DNA of 13,355 nt from Candidatus Omnitrophota bacterium (lineage in GTDB: Bacteria; Omnitrophota; Gorgyraeia; Gygaellales; Profunditerraquicolaceae). The DNA lies in NCBI GenBank assembly GCA_028711825.1, contig JAQTRM010000006.1:7426-20780 (forward strand). The letters are read 5' to 3'. A program made the position numbers and the translations under genes. The notes beneath the pieces were generated by a model, which was given only the letters and a program-made list of their open reading frames with translations, did not search any database and was not told the origin of the DNA. This document shows positions 1 through 6,928 of the stretch, in pieces; positions within the stretch are counted from its first letter, which is position 1; the number at the start of each line of letters is the position of its first letter.

Positions 1-12
1 ATTGCGTTGGTG

Positions 13-28
13 TTGTGTACGTACACAA
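13..28. promoter_or_regulatory. perfect 16-bp palindrome, candidate LacI-type operator
   Basis: The sequence TTGTGTACGTACACAA is its own reverse complement and has CpG at its exact centre. Size, symmetry and central CpG are those of operators bound by LacI/GalR-family repressors, whose hinge helices insert a leucine at that step. It overlaps by two bases the ribosome binding site of the secreted-protein gene, so a bound repressor would lie between the promoter (outside the window) and the start codon. The window encodes a LacI-family protein at 6929-7945. That this protein binds here is inference. As RNA it would form only a 6-bp stem with an ACGU loop. Confidence 0.45.
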
Positions 29-33
29 GGAGG
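27..33 (+). promoter_or_regulatory. ribosome binding site deciding the start at 39
   Basis: AAGGAGG lies 5 nt before the ATG at 39. It selects that ATG over the in-frame GTG at 15, which has no ribosome binding site in the window and would put a charged extension in front of the signal peptide. Confidence 0.85.
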
Positions 34-38
34 TGGGT

Positions 39-1187
39 ATGAAGAAGTTGTTGGTGGTATTGATGGCTTTAGCCCTTCTGTCTCCGGTAATGGCCGGTGC
101 TGAAGATAAGGCCGCAGGCCCCAAGGAATTCGTGGTTTATCTGGACAAGAACGCCAAAGATAACCATTATATTCCTTCCGGCTGGATGGGGGATTACGGC
201 GACATCAAAATGAATGACCAGGCGGCGGAAAATCCGCACACCGGGACAAGCAGTATCCAGTTTGTTTACAGCGCCAAGAAGTCCCAGACTCAGGGTTGGG
301 CGGGGGTTTATTGGCAGAACCCGGCGAATAACTGGGGTAATAAAAAAGGCGGATTCGACCTTACCGGGATGACCAAACTTACTTTCTGGGCACGCGGCGC
401 CAAAGGCGGCGAAGTGATACAGAAAGTAATGGTGGGCGGTATCAAGGGGACGTATCCGGATTCCGCGATGATCGAGATGGGTCCGATCGAACTGACCAAT
501 ACCTGGAAACAATATACGGTTAACCTGGTCGGTAAGGATCTTTCTTATCTTAACGGTGCTTTTGGCTGGACGATTACCTCGGATATGAATCCCGACGGCG
601 CCACATTTTATATCGATGATATAAAATTCGAGGCCGATCCGGATTTGAAGCCTGAAGGTAAAAAGGCTCAAGGAATGCCGTTTTATGTTTATGCCGACCG
701 TTCAAGTGTCGTCAACCATTTTATTCCTTCCGGCTGGATGGGGGATTATGGTGATTTAAAGTTTGAAAGCTCTTCGAAAGAAGATCCCTATCTGGGAGAC
801 ACTTGTATCAAGATTGCCTATAGCGGTAAGGCTACCCAGGGAGCCCGCTGGGCGGGTATTTTCTGGCAGAACCCGGCGAATAACTGGGGCAGTGTGGATG
901 CGGGGTATGACCTTTCCAAGGCTACCAAACTTACCTTCTGGGCACGCGGCGCCAAAGGCGGCGAGCGGATCGAGGAGTTTAAAGTAGGCGGTATCATGGG
1001 AGAATTCTCGGATTCCGACAGCGCCACTATCGGGCCGGTGCTTTTGAACAAAGAATGGACCCAGTATACTATCGACTTAAAAGGCAAGGATATGTCTTAT
1101 ATTATCGGGGGCTTTGCCTGGTCGGCCAACGTGGATAATAACCCGGACGGGGCTACATTCTATCTGGATGAGATCAAATTCGAATAA
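39..1187 (+). CDS. secreted protein with two tandem carbohydrate-binding-like beta modules
   Basis: This is a 382-residue exported protein. The N-terminus (MKKLLVVLMALALLSPVMAGA) is a typical Sec signal peptide with likely cleavage after Ala21. The mature part consists of two homologous modules, about residues 30-198 and 214-382, joined by a charged Pro/Gly linker. Each module carries PSGWMGDYGD, WAG-(V/I)-(Y/F)-WQNPANNWG, LTFWARGAKGGE and a terminal NPDGATFY-(I/L)-D-(D/E)-IKFE. Rich in Trp, Tyr, Gly and Asn and ending in an IKFE-type strand, they resemble galactose-binding-fold / CBM-like beta-sandwiches. I cannot place them in a named CBM family and see no catalytic pair. Aromatic faces could bind polysaccharide, which fits the glycosidase gene just downstream. 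Secretion is well supported; ligand binding is inferred. A strong terminator begins 90 nt after the stop. Confidence 0.85.
   Translation: MKKLLVVLMALALLSPVMAGAEDKAAGPKEFVVYLDKNAKDNHYIPSGWMGDYGDIKMNDQAAENPHTGTSSIQFVYSAKKSQTQGWAGVYWQNPANNWGNKKGGFDLTGMTKLTFWARGAKGGEVIQKVMVGGIKGTYPDSAMIEMGPIELTNTWKQYTVNLVGKDLSYLNGAFGWTITSDMNPDGATFYIDDIKFEADPDLKPEGKKAQGMPFYVYADRSSVVNHFIPSGWMGDYGDLKFESSSKEDPYLGDTCIKIAYSGKATQGARWAGIFWQNPANNWGSVDAGYDLSKATKLTFWARGAKGGERIEEFKVGGIMGEFSDSDSATIGPVLLNKEWTQYTIDLKGKDMSYIIGGFAWSANVDNNPDGATFYLDEIKFE
126..632 (+). repeat. intragenic duplication, copy 1
   Basis: First of two coding repeats with a period of exactly 552 bp (184 codons); the partner is 678-1184. Three tracts are identical in DNA between copies: 171-196, 312-337 and 384-412, each matching a tract 552 bp downstream. 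The flanking sequence has diverged. Confidence 0.9.
678..1184 (+). repeat. intragenic duplication, copy 2
   Basis: Second copy of the module encoded at 126-632. The identical tracts fall at 723-748, 864-889 and 936-964, so the copies keep register with no net insertion or deletion between those tracts. Confidence 0.9.
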
Positions 1188-1253
1188 AAAAACAGGGGCA
1201 GCTTTTGAAACAAGGCGCGGGTTTTCCTTAAACAATAAGTTCCGTCTTGTTAC

Positions 1254-1258
1254 GGGAG
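1254..1258 (+). promoter_or_regulatory. ribosome binding site supporting a TTG start at 1264
   Basis: GGGAG lies 5 nt upstream of the TTG at 1264, which opens a complete lipoprotein signal sequence. The in-frame ATGs at 1114 (overlapping the previous gene), 1375 and 1399 lack a comparable site. Confidence 0.55.
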
Positions 1259-1263
1259 CGGTC

Positions 1264-2556
1264 TTGAGGTCTAAAATCGCAGGCTACAGGCGTTTTTTGC
1301 TTGTAGCCTGCGGTTTTTTGCCGGTCTTCTTTTTGTCTGCCTGCTGTACGCCCAAGGGTGTTTATATCCAAAAGATGAAAAACCGGTCTTACCGCCTGAT
1401 GGTGAACGGTAAGCCTTATATCGTAAAAGGAGTCTGTTATAACCCTATCCCGGTCGGCAAGAATCACGAATACGACTGGTGGGGCGATCCGAACAAGCCC
1501 TGGATCGTTGACGGAAAACTGATGAAGGAGATGGGGGTTAATACCGTAAGAATTTATCAGGTGAATGAAGACCCGCAAAAAGTAAAACAGGTGATCGGCG
1601 ACCTGTATAATTTATACGGGATCCGTACGCTTCTGGGGGATTGGCTGGGGTTCTGGGAATATCCCTGTCCTTTTTACGGAGATAAGAAATTCCAGGAAAA
1701 AGTAACTCAGCATGTGTTGGAGATGGTCCGTCTTTATAAAGATGAACCCGGGGTCCTGGGCTGGATCCTGGGGAATGAAAATAACTATTCCTGCCTGGGG
1801 CATGTGAACCCCTGGTCCAGCCCGGAGGTGGATAAGGAGCCGGATCCGCAGAAACAGAAAAATATACGGGCAAAAATTTATTATTCTTTTGTTAACGAGA
1901 TATCCAAACAGGTGCATCAGATCGATCCCAATCATCCGGTAGGGCTGGGTAACGGGGAGTTGGTGGGGCTGGATTCAGCCGCCAAGTTTTGCCAGGATGT
2001 TGATTTTGTCGCCTGCATCATCTACCGGGGGAAGACTTTCGGGAACCTTTTTAAGTCCCTGCAGATGACTTTCGATAAACCGCTGCTTCTGGCGGAATTC
2101 GGAGCCGATTGTTACGACGCTTATCTTAAGAAAGAAGATCAGAACATGCAGGCTTTTTTCCTGCAATCGCAGTGGAGCCAGATTTATGAGAACCTTGCCG
2201 GTAACAAGAAGGGGGCGGGTAACTGCCTGGGGGGAACGATTTTTGAGTGGACGGATGAATGGTGGAAACACAATTCAGATTATCCGGAAGGATGGGCTCA
2301 GCATGATACCCAAAGCAGCTGGTCCAACGGCAGCTATTATTATGATATCCGGGCCGAGGGTAACAAGAATATGAATGAAGAATGGTTCGGGATCGTTGCC
2401 TTGAGCCCGCAGCTTGAGCCGGCCACCGCCCCCGGAGCCGCCGAAAGCATCAACAAACGTATTCCGCGCAAGGCTTATTATGTCATCCGGGAATTCTGGA
2501 AAAACCCGAATTATGACGCAAGGCATAAGAAAAAAAGTTCCCGCGGGAAAAAGTAG
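1264..2556 (+). CDS. lipoprotein glycoside hydrolase, clan GH-A (beta/alpha)8-barrel
   Basis: From the TTG at 1264 the product is 430 residues. RSKIAGYRR, a hydrophobic stretch and the lipobox LSAC (Cys27) indicate a lipoprotein, probably facing the periplasm or cell surface. The catalytic domain begins with VNGKPYIVKGVCYNP and GVNTVRIY, typical of retaining clan GH-A barrels. WILGNENN places the acid/base at Glu172, and LLLAEFG places the nucleophile at Glu278, 106 residues later, as expected for that clan. FEWTDEWWK near 330 is a further barrel motif, and the tail is lysine-rich. The layout recalls the GH2 catalytic barrel and GH72-like glucanosyltransferases, but I cannot assign a family or substrate. 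A strong terminator hairpin (1278-1319) lies within the signal-peptide codons, which is very unusual and makes the start less certain. The next gene follows after 19 nt, so they are probably cotranscribed. Confidence 0.8.
   Translation: MRSKIAGYRRFLLVACGFLPVFFLSACCTPKGVYIQKMKNRSYRLMVNGKPYIVKGVCYNPIPVGKNHEYDWWGDPNKPWIVDGKLMKEMGVNTVRIYQVNEDPQKVKQVIGDLYNLYGIRTLLGDWLGFWEYPCPFYGDKKFQEKVTQHVLEMVRLYKDEPGVLGWILGNENNYSCLGHVNPWSSPEVDKEPDPQKQKNIRAKIYYSFVNEISKQVHQIDPNHPVGLGNGELVGLDSAAKFCQDVDFVACIIYRGKTFGNLFKSLQMTFDKPLLLAEFGADCYDAYLKKEDQNMQAFFLQSQWSQIYENLAGNKKGAGNCLGGTIFEWTDEWWKHNSDYPEGWAQHDTQSSWSNGSYYYDIRAEGNKNMNEEWFGIVALSPQLEPATAPGAAESINKRIPRKAYYVIREFWKNPNYDARHKKKSSRGKK
1278..1319 (+). terminator. intrinsic terminator, inside the lipoprotein signal sequence
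   Basis: The left arm at 1278-1291 (CGCAGGCTACAGGC) pairs with 1299-1312 (GCTTGTAGCCTGCG) as a 14-bp stem with one G-U pair. The loop is GTTTTTT, and a run of six T follows at 1314-1319. Four A at 1273-1276 precede the stem, so it may act in both directions. It probably ends transcripts of the secreted-protein gene. It also lies 14 nt inside the next reading frame, so a ribosome starting at 1264 would keep it from folding. Confidence 0.85.
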
Positions 2557-2560
2557 AGCA

Positions 2561-2567
2561 GAGGAGG
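2561..2567 (+). promoter_or_regulatory. ribosome binding site for the TPR protein gene
   Basis: GAGGAGG lies 8 nt before the ATG at 2576. A closer ATG at 2568 is out of frame and reaches a stop after seven codons, so 2576 is the real start. Confidence 0.8.
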
Positions 2568-2575
2568 ATGCTGAT

Positions 2576-4135
2576 ATGTGGTTTTCTTTAAGGTTTTTGG
2601 CAGCGGTTTTAAGCGCCGCACTTTTGATGCCGGCGGTTTCTTTTGCCCAGTCTTCTTCCCGGGACGCGGGATCCTGCTGCCCGGAGATCGCGCAGGAGCA
2701 GGCTAAATATCTGGCGGATAACCGTTACAATGAATTTGCCGCTTCCTTGAATTCCGCCAGCGATAAAACAAAAGAACGCCAGCTTTGTAAAGATTATTAT
2801 AAAGCCGATACGCGTTATTTGCAGCTTAAGCATCTTGAAGAGACGCAATCCTGGGATGATTATTTCAGCAACGGGAATAATTACCGCCAGGAGCTGGTAG
2901 ATAATGCCCAGGAGGTTATCGATCAATCGCCGGAGGCGGATTGTCTCAAGGTTAAAAGCAGGCTCTTGCTTTGGCAGTTTCACCAGGGCCAGATGGATGC
3001 TTTCGTTCAGCAGTCCCTGGATGATTTGATGGCGGACCTGGAGGGTTATGCGAAGAATAATGGCGCTTCAAGTTTGATCCGGAAGGTCGCGGATGCGCTT
3101 TCAGTATCCGGGGAAAAAGCGAAAGCCAGACAGGCTTATAATTTATATGTCCAGGGGATGGCGGAATCCGACCCGGCGCAGCTTAAAAAACTGGCTTTCG
3201 GTTTCTATCAGGAAGGAAACCTGGCGCTCGCTGAAAGTATTTACGATATTTATATCGGGAAATTTCCGCGTCCTTATTCTGCCGCTTTTATCGCGGAGTT
3301 ATTTGAGATTGCGGGACTCTTTGTTTGCAAACAGGAAGGCCTTTACGATATGCCCTACGCGGAAAAGATTTACGCCCTGATAGAAGAAGACGGGTCCCCC
3401 GATGCTTTTGACCAGGATAAAATCTATTTGCGCGCCTTGAACTTGGAAAAAATGACCGCTTACCCGGACGCTCAAAAATATTACCTGAAATTAATACAGT
3501 CTTATCCGGATAACAAGCGTTTTGATGAAGCGGTTTACAAAGTGGCGATGATAAACTTGTATGCCCTGGGGGATATGGAGCAGGCGAAAAAATATTTTGG
3601 GATGCTCGCGGCTAAAAACGAAATCGATCCTTATGTCGTTTCCAGCTTTTATCAGCTTGGCTTGCTGTCGCAGTGGGAGGGGGATTCCCCGAAAGCCGGC
3701 GGTTACTATGAGCGGTTGATTAAAGATGCCCAGGATAAATACGTTTCTGTCGTATCTTTGGCGAAAAAACGCCTGGAGGAGATCCAGAATAACAAACCCC
3801 TGGATTATAATTTAAATACTGTTCTGGATCTATCTTTGAAGAAGGAGCCGGCGCTTATCGAGCTTAATAAATCGGAATTAAAACCCTTAAGCTACATTTT
3901 GAAAGAAGGGCAGGAAGATACTTTTTCCTCCGCCGTGAATATGCCGCAGAGCGGGTGCACCCAGGTGGACCTGCAGTATCTTTGGAGCGGGAATCTGGGA
4001 AACGCCAGCCCTCTTGCCACGGAAAGTTCTTTTAGCGCTTCATATCAGGACAGCGGGACCAAAGAAATAAACATGGTCATCATCTCTCCCGCCGGAATTG
4101 TCGACCGTTCTTTTATCATGGTGGATGTTTATTAA
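2576..4135 (+). CDS. exported tetratricopeptide-repeat protein with a beta-rich C-terminal region
   Basis: The product has 519 residues. A signal peptide covers residues 1-25, with likely cleavage after SFA. A Cys-Cys pair at 34-35 follows early in the mature protein. Roughly residues 175-405 are helical TPR-like units, for example GDMEQAKKYFGMLAAK and GNLALAESIYDIYIGKFP. About residues 430-519 change to short strands with Ser/Thr/Gly, suggesting an Ig-like or similar beta domain. Helical repeats normally bind protein partners, so this may be a periplasmic assembly or scaffold factor, but no specific function can be read. It starts 19 nt after the glycosidase stop and ends before two tandem terminators, making it the last gene of the exported-protein cluster. 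Confidence 0.85.
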   Translation: MWFSLRFLAAVLSAALLMPAVSFAQSSSRDAGSCCPEIAQEQAKYLADNRYNEFAASLNSASDKTKERQLCKDYYKADTRYLQLKHLEETQSWDDYFSNGNNYRQELVDNAQEVIDQSPEADCLKVKSRLLLWQFHQGQMDAFVQQSLDDLMADLEGYAKNNGASSLIRKVADALSVSGEKAKARQAYNLYVQGMAESDPAQLKKLAFGFYQEGNLALAESIYDIYIGKFPRPYSAAFIAELFEIAGLFVCKQEGLYDMPYAEKIYALIEEDGSPDAFDQDKIYLRALNLEKMTAYPDAQKYYLKLIQSYPDNKRFDEAVYKVAMINLYALGDMEQAKKYFGMLAAKNEIDPYVVSSFYQLGLLSQWEGDSPKAGGYYERLIKDAQDKYVSVVSLAKKRLEEIQNNKPLDYNLNTVLDLSLKKEPALIELNKSELKPLSYILKEGQEDTFSSAVNMPQSGCTQVDLQYLWSGNLGNASPLATESSFSASYQDSGTKEINMVIISPAGIVDRSFIMVDVY

Positions 4136-4168
4136 CACTTCTTCCGGTATTAGGATAAAGGCCCGCTG

Positions 4169-4199
4169 ACGGTTTCCGGCGGCGCCGAAATACCGTTTT
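4169..4199 (+). terminator. intrinsic terminator after the TPR gene, hairpin 1
   Basis: ACGGT (4169-4173) pairs with ACCGT (4192-4196), and an inner CGGC-GGC-GCCG stem-loop (4177-4187) completes an imperfect hairpin with one bulge and one mismatch. Four T close it at 4196-4199. It starts 34 nt after the stop codon. Confidence 0.6.
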
Positions 4200-4216
4200 C
4201 CCGTCTGTCGGGTTTT
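4200..4216 (+). terminator. intrinsic terminator after the TPR gene, hairpin 2
   Basis: CCCG (4200-4203), a 5-nt loop and CGGG (4209-4212) are followed directly by TTTT. The stem is short, but its position right behind the previous hairpin suggests a tandem terminator. Confidence 0.5.
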
Positions 4217-4236
4217 CCCTTACTTCTTAAAATTGC

Positions 4237-4265
4237 TTGACTTAAGGTTTTTTTAGTAGTATAAA
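4237..4265 (+). promoter_or_regulatory. sigma70-type promoter of the ROK regulator gene
   Basis: A -35 box TTGACT (4237-4242) and a -10 box TATAAA (4260-4265) are separated by 17 bp; each differs from consensus at one position. Transcription would start near 4272, giving a leader of about 86 nt before the ATG at 4358. It lies directly behind the tandem terminators. Confidence 0.7.
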
Positions 4266-4271
4266 TAAGAT

Positions 4272-4297
4272 AAATATAAAGTTATAATTCTATATTT
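4272..4297. promoter_or_regulatory. AT-rich 26-bp quasi-palindrome at the predicted transcription start
   Basis: AAATATA (4272-4278) and TATATTT (4291-4297) are exact inverted arms. Inner matches bring the symmetry to 11 of 13 base pairs around TTATAA. ROK regulators such as NagC and Mlc bind AT-rich inverted repeats, so this may be an autoregulatory operator. Because the arms contain only A and T, chance symmetry is a real alternative. Confidence 0.35.
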
Positions 4298-4357
4298 TTC
4301 AGAAAGATATATCCAAAATACCCGATTTTCCTAAAAAAGACACATTGTTTATCATTA

Positions 4358-5590
4358 ATGCGCGCATTCGACCTACAAAAAGAGTCTTTCAGCGAAAAAG
4401 AAAAGCGTAATATCGAGATACTGGGCATATTGAGAAAACGCGGTCCGGTCAGCCGGAGCGATATCTCCCAGGAGATGGGGATAAATGTAGTCAGTATTTC
4501 CAATTATATAGACGACTTTATAAAATATAATCTGGTTTATGAGAAAGAACTTGATATTTCCGAAGGCGGCCGCCGGCCGGTTCTTTTGGATTTAAATCCC
4601 CGGGCAGGTTATGCCATCGGCGTAGGCTTGAACCTTATGAATATGGTCGGCCTCCTGGTGGACCTGAAAGGCAATATCATTACCAAAACCCAGATTGCCC
4701 GCCCCCAGGCTTCGGTTAAAGAAGTCTCCGAGTGCCTGCTGGAGATTGTCCGCGAGATCTTGAGGCGTTCGAAGGTATACGTCGAGAAAATAAAAGGGAT
4801 CGGCGTGGGTATCGCCGGATTGATCAATAAGGAGGATGGTTCAATCCATTGGCCGCAAAAAATGGACCATTATTACACCTATGCTTCGGTGGACCTGCCT
4901 TTGAGAGGATTGATAGAAAAAGAGTTTAATTTTCCCACCCTTATCGAGAATGATTCCACCAGCGCCTGCTTCGGGGAGCACTGGATAGACTCACAGAATA
5001 ATTACAAGAATGTCTTATATATGTTTTCCGGGGTAGGATGCGGGATGATCATCAACGGAGAACTTTACCGCGGCGCGCAGGGTTATGCCGGGGAAACCTC
5101 CGTCTATAATTATAAAGAACAGGATCTTTTTAATTGCGATGCCGCCCAGCCTTGTTTTATCAAGCGCTGGGACCTTGACCTGGGGATCGTCCAGGAGGTG
5201 AAAAAGGAACTTTTATCGGATAAACAGAAAGCCAAAGGTTTCCTGGACGTTATATCCGGCAATATCGAGGACCTGGATTTGAGGAGCGTTTTTAACGCCG
5301 CGCGCCTGAAAAATCCCGTGGCCCTGGCGGCAATGGAAAAAGCGGCCAAACGGCTGGGGATCAAGATCGCTTACCTGGTTAACCTGCTTAATCCCCAAAT
5401 TGTGGTAATCGGAGGGGGTTTCGAGGAGTCCGGGGAAGAATTTCTCCATACCGTTAAAAACACGGTAGGAGAATGGGCTTTCCGCGAATCTACCAGTAAT
5501 CTTAAAATAACATATTCTCAGCTAAGGGAAAACGCCGTGGCGCTGGGCGCGGCGAGCCTGGTTTTGGAAAAGGTTTTTGCCCAGCTGTAA
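4358..5590 (+). CDS. ROK-family transcriptional regulator (NagC/Mlc/XylR type)
   Basis: The product has 410 residues, the usual length for ROK repressors. A winged helix-turn-helix spans about 17-62 (GPVSRSDISQEMGINVVSIS), followed by the ROK sugar-kinase fold. Recognisable parts are GIGVGIAGLI (147-156), ENDSTSACFGEHW with the kinase-type Asn198-Asp199, and GVGCGMIINGELYRGAQGYAGE (225-246). The N-terminal phosphate-loop signature DxGxT is absent (GVGLNL instead), so it is a regulator rather than a kinase. The zinc motif is degenerate: the GH histidine is missing, and of CxCGxxGCxE only Cys260 and Cys266 remain, so effector coupling may differ. The effector is probably a sugar or sugar phosphate, identity unknown. 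No Shine-Dalgarno is visible. In-frame upstream extension offers no other start, and a 12-bp palindrome covers this ATG. Confidence 0.92.
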   Translation: MRAFDLQKESFSEKEKRNIEILGILRKRGPVSRSDISQEMGINVVSISNYIDDFIKYNLVYEKELDISEGGRRPVLLDLNPRAGYAIGVGLNLMNMVGLLVDLKGNIITKTQIARPQASVKEVSECLLEIVREILRRSKVYVEKIKGIGVGIAGLINKEDGSIHWPQKMDHYYTYASVDLPLRGLIEKEFNFPTLIENDSTSACFGEHWIDSQNNYKNVLYMFSGVGCGMIINGELYRGAQGYAGETSVYNYKEQDLFNCDAAQPCFIKRWDLDLGIVQEVKKELLSDKQKAKGFLDVISGNIEDLDLRSVFNAARLKNPVALAAMEKAAKRLGIKIAYLVNLLNPQIVVIGGGFEESGEEFLHTVKNTVGEWAFRESTSNLKITYSQLRENAVALGAASLVLEKVFAQL

Positions 5591-5689
5591 ACTGAAGAGC
5601 GGTTGTTCATTTTTTTGCCGCCCGGCCTGATGCCGTGGAAGCAAAATGATTCTCTGCGGAAAAAGATCGAAGCCATAACAGGGGGGATT

Positions 5690-6880
5690 ATGGAGCAGAA
5701 AATAAAATTTATCGTTATCGGCCTGGTTGGTTTTTCCATCGTATGCCTTTTTCTTTTTATCCAGGCGGCCGGACAGCAGCAGCGGCTGACCAGGGAGATC
5801 AATGACCTGAAGACCGAAAACTCCTCTTTGTTAAATAAAGCTAATAAGCTGGAGAGCGAGCTTAAGGCGGCCCAGGGGAAGATCGATTCGCTGAAAGCGG
5901 AAAGGGACCGGGGGGTAGAGGAACTTAATGAGATACAGAAAAAATATGAACTGGCCAGCCGCGCCAGGGATGAATTAATCCAGAGGCTGAAGCAGAAAAG
6001 CCAGGTGCAGGCAGCCGCCCCCGCCCCGCAGCCGGTGCAGCCGCAGGTAGTTCCGGCGGCTCAGGGAGGAGACGCTTATTGGGGCAAATTGCTTAAAGAA
6101 AAATCTGAACTTGAAATGAAATTAGCTTCTCTGCAGGTTGATTTAAAGAACGCCCAGATCGACAATGAATCTTTAAGAAGGCAGAAGAGCCTCCTGGAAA
6201 TAGATGTCAACCGCTTAAACAGCGAAAAGAAAGATATCCTAAGGCAGCTTGATTACAACCAGAAGCTCATGGATAGTATGGCCGGGGATGTGGTGCGTGA
6301 AAAGAATGACAAGGCCGCGATCCAGGATACCGTAAAAAACCTGCGTTCGGAAAACAATACTCTTATCAAACAGCTGAAAAGTCTGATCGGGCGCAAGGCG
6401 GTCCTGGACCGTAAAGTGCAGGCGCTTCAGGATGAAAAGATGAAGGCTCAAAAACGCCTGAATGAGACAGAGACGATACTTAAAGACAAACTCTCCAGGA
6501 TTGACAATCTAAAGAATCAGCTGGATACCACGATAAAAGGAGATAGTGTTTCAGGTTCAGACGGGGGCAGCAAGGCATCCGTGGAACTTCCGGCAATCGT
6601 GGTGCGTTCAACATCTTCGGCGGATAAGGGGACATCCGCGCAGGCTTACGATTTTCCCGGAAAGATCCTGGCGGTAAACCTGGAAAGCAGTTTTGTGGTC
6701 ATCGATCTCGGTTCTTCTTCGGGTGTCAGGGTTGGGGATACCTTTGGAGTCTATCGTGGCGACAATCTGATCGGTTCGGTGAGCGTAATCCAGACCCGGG
6801 CGGGGATATCCGCCTGTGATATTAAAAAGATGAGCACTTCTTTTAAGATCGGGGATCATCTTCAGCAATTGGACTCCTGA
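5690..6880 (+). CDS. membrane-anchored coiled-coil protein with a C-terminal small beta domain
   Basis: From the ATG at 5690 the product is 396 residues. A single transmembrane segment lies at about 5-25, flanked by lysines on the cytoplasmic side. A coiled coil spans about 28-104, then an Ala/Pro/Gln-rich linker to about 127, then a second coiled coil at about 130-281. The last 75 residues (from FPGKILAVN) contain VVIDLGSSSGVRVGDTFGVY and end in a FKIGDHLQ motif. This resembles the small SH3-like barrel at the end of some envelope and flagellum-associated proteins such as FlgT. No enzyme motif is visible; a structural or envelope-organising role is the modest inference. The in-frame TTG at 5603 and ATG at 5630 lack ribosome sites and would bury the membrane anchor, so 5690 is preferred, with a G-rich site just before it. 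The gene follows the ROK gene by 99 nt without a clear terminator. Confidence 0.8.
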   Translation: MEQKIKFIVIGLVGFSIVCLFLFIQAAGQQQRLTREINDLKTENSSLLNKANKLESELKAAQGKIDSLKAERDRGVEELNEIQKKYELASRARDELIQRLKQKSQVQAAAPAPQPVQPQVVPAAQGGDAYWGKLLKEKSELEMKLASLQVDLKNAQIDNESLRRQKSLLEIDVNRLNSEKKDILRQLDYNQKLMDSMAGDVVREKNDKAAIQDTVKNLRSENNTLIKQLKSLIGRKAVLDRKVQALQDEKMKAQKRLNETETILKDKLSRIDNLKNQLDTTIKGDSVSGSDGGSKASVELPAIVVRSTSSADKGTSAQAYDFPGKILAVNLESSFVVIDLGSSSGVRVGDTFGVYRGDNLIGSVSVIQTRAGISACDIKKMSTSFKIGDHLQQLDS

Positions 6881-6928
6881 ACTTATTCCGGATAGACCTA
6901 TTTCTAAGCTGCGCCAAGAGATAAGATA

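Noticed and set aside
1205..1236. Possible promoter before the glycosidase (TTGAAA followed by TAAACA-like sequence)
   Set aside because: The -10 match is poor and the spacing ambiguous. Not strong enough to call.
1114..1263. Upstream extension of the glycosidase to the ATG at 1114
   Set aside because: It would overlap the 3' end of the secreted-protein gene by 74 nt, add a non-conserved basic segment before the signal peptide, and has no ribosome site.
2568..2591. ATG at 2568 right behind GAGGAGG as a gene start
   Set aside because: Out of frame with the TPR protein and stops after seven codons; 2576 gives a proper signal peptide.
5603..5689. Longer start (TTG 5603 or ATG 5630) for the coiled-coil protein
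   Set aside because: Neither has a ribosome site, and the extension would place a charged segment before the N-terminal membrane anchor.
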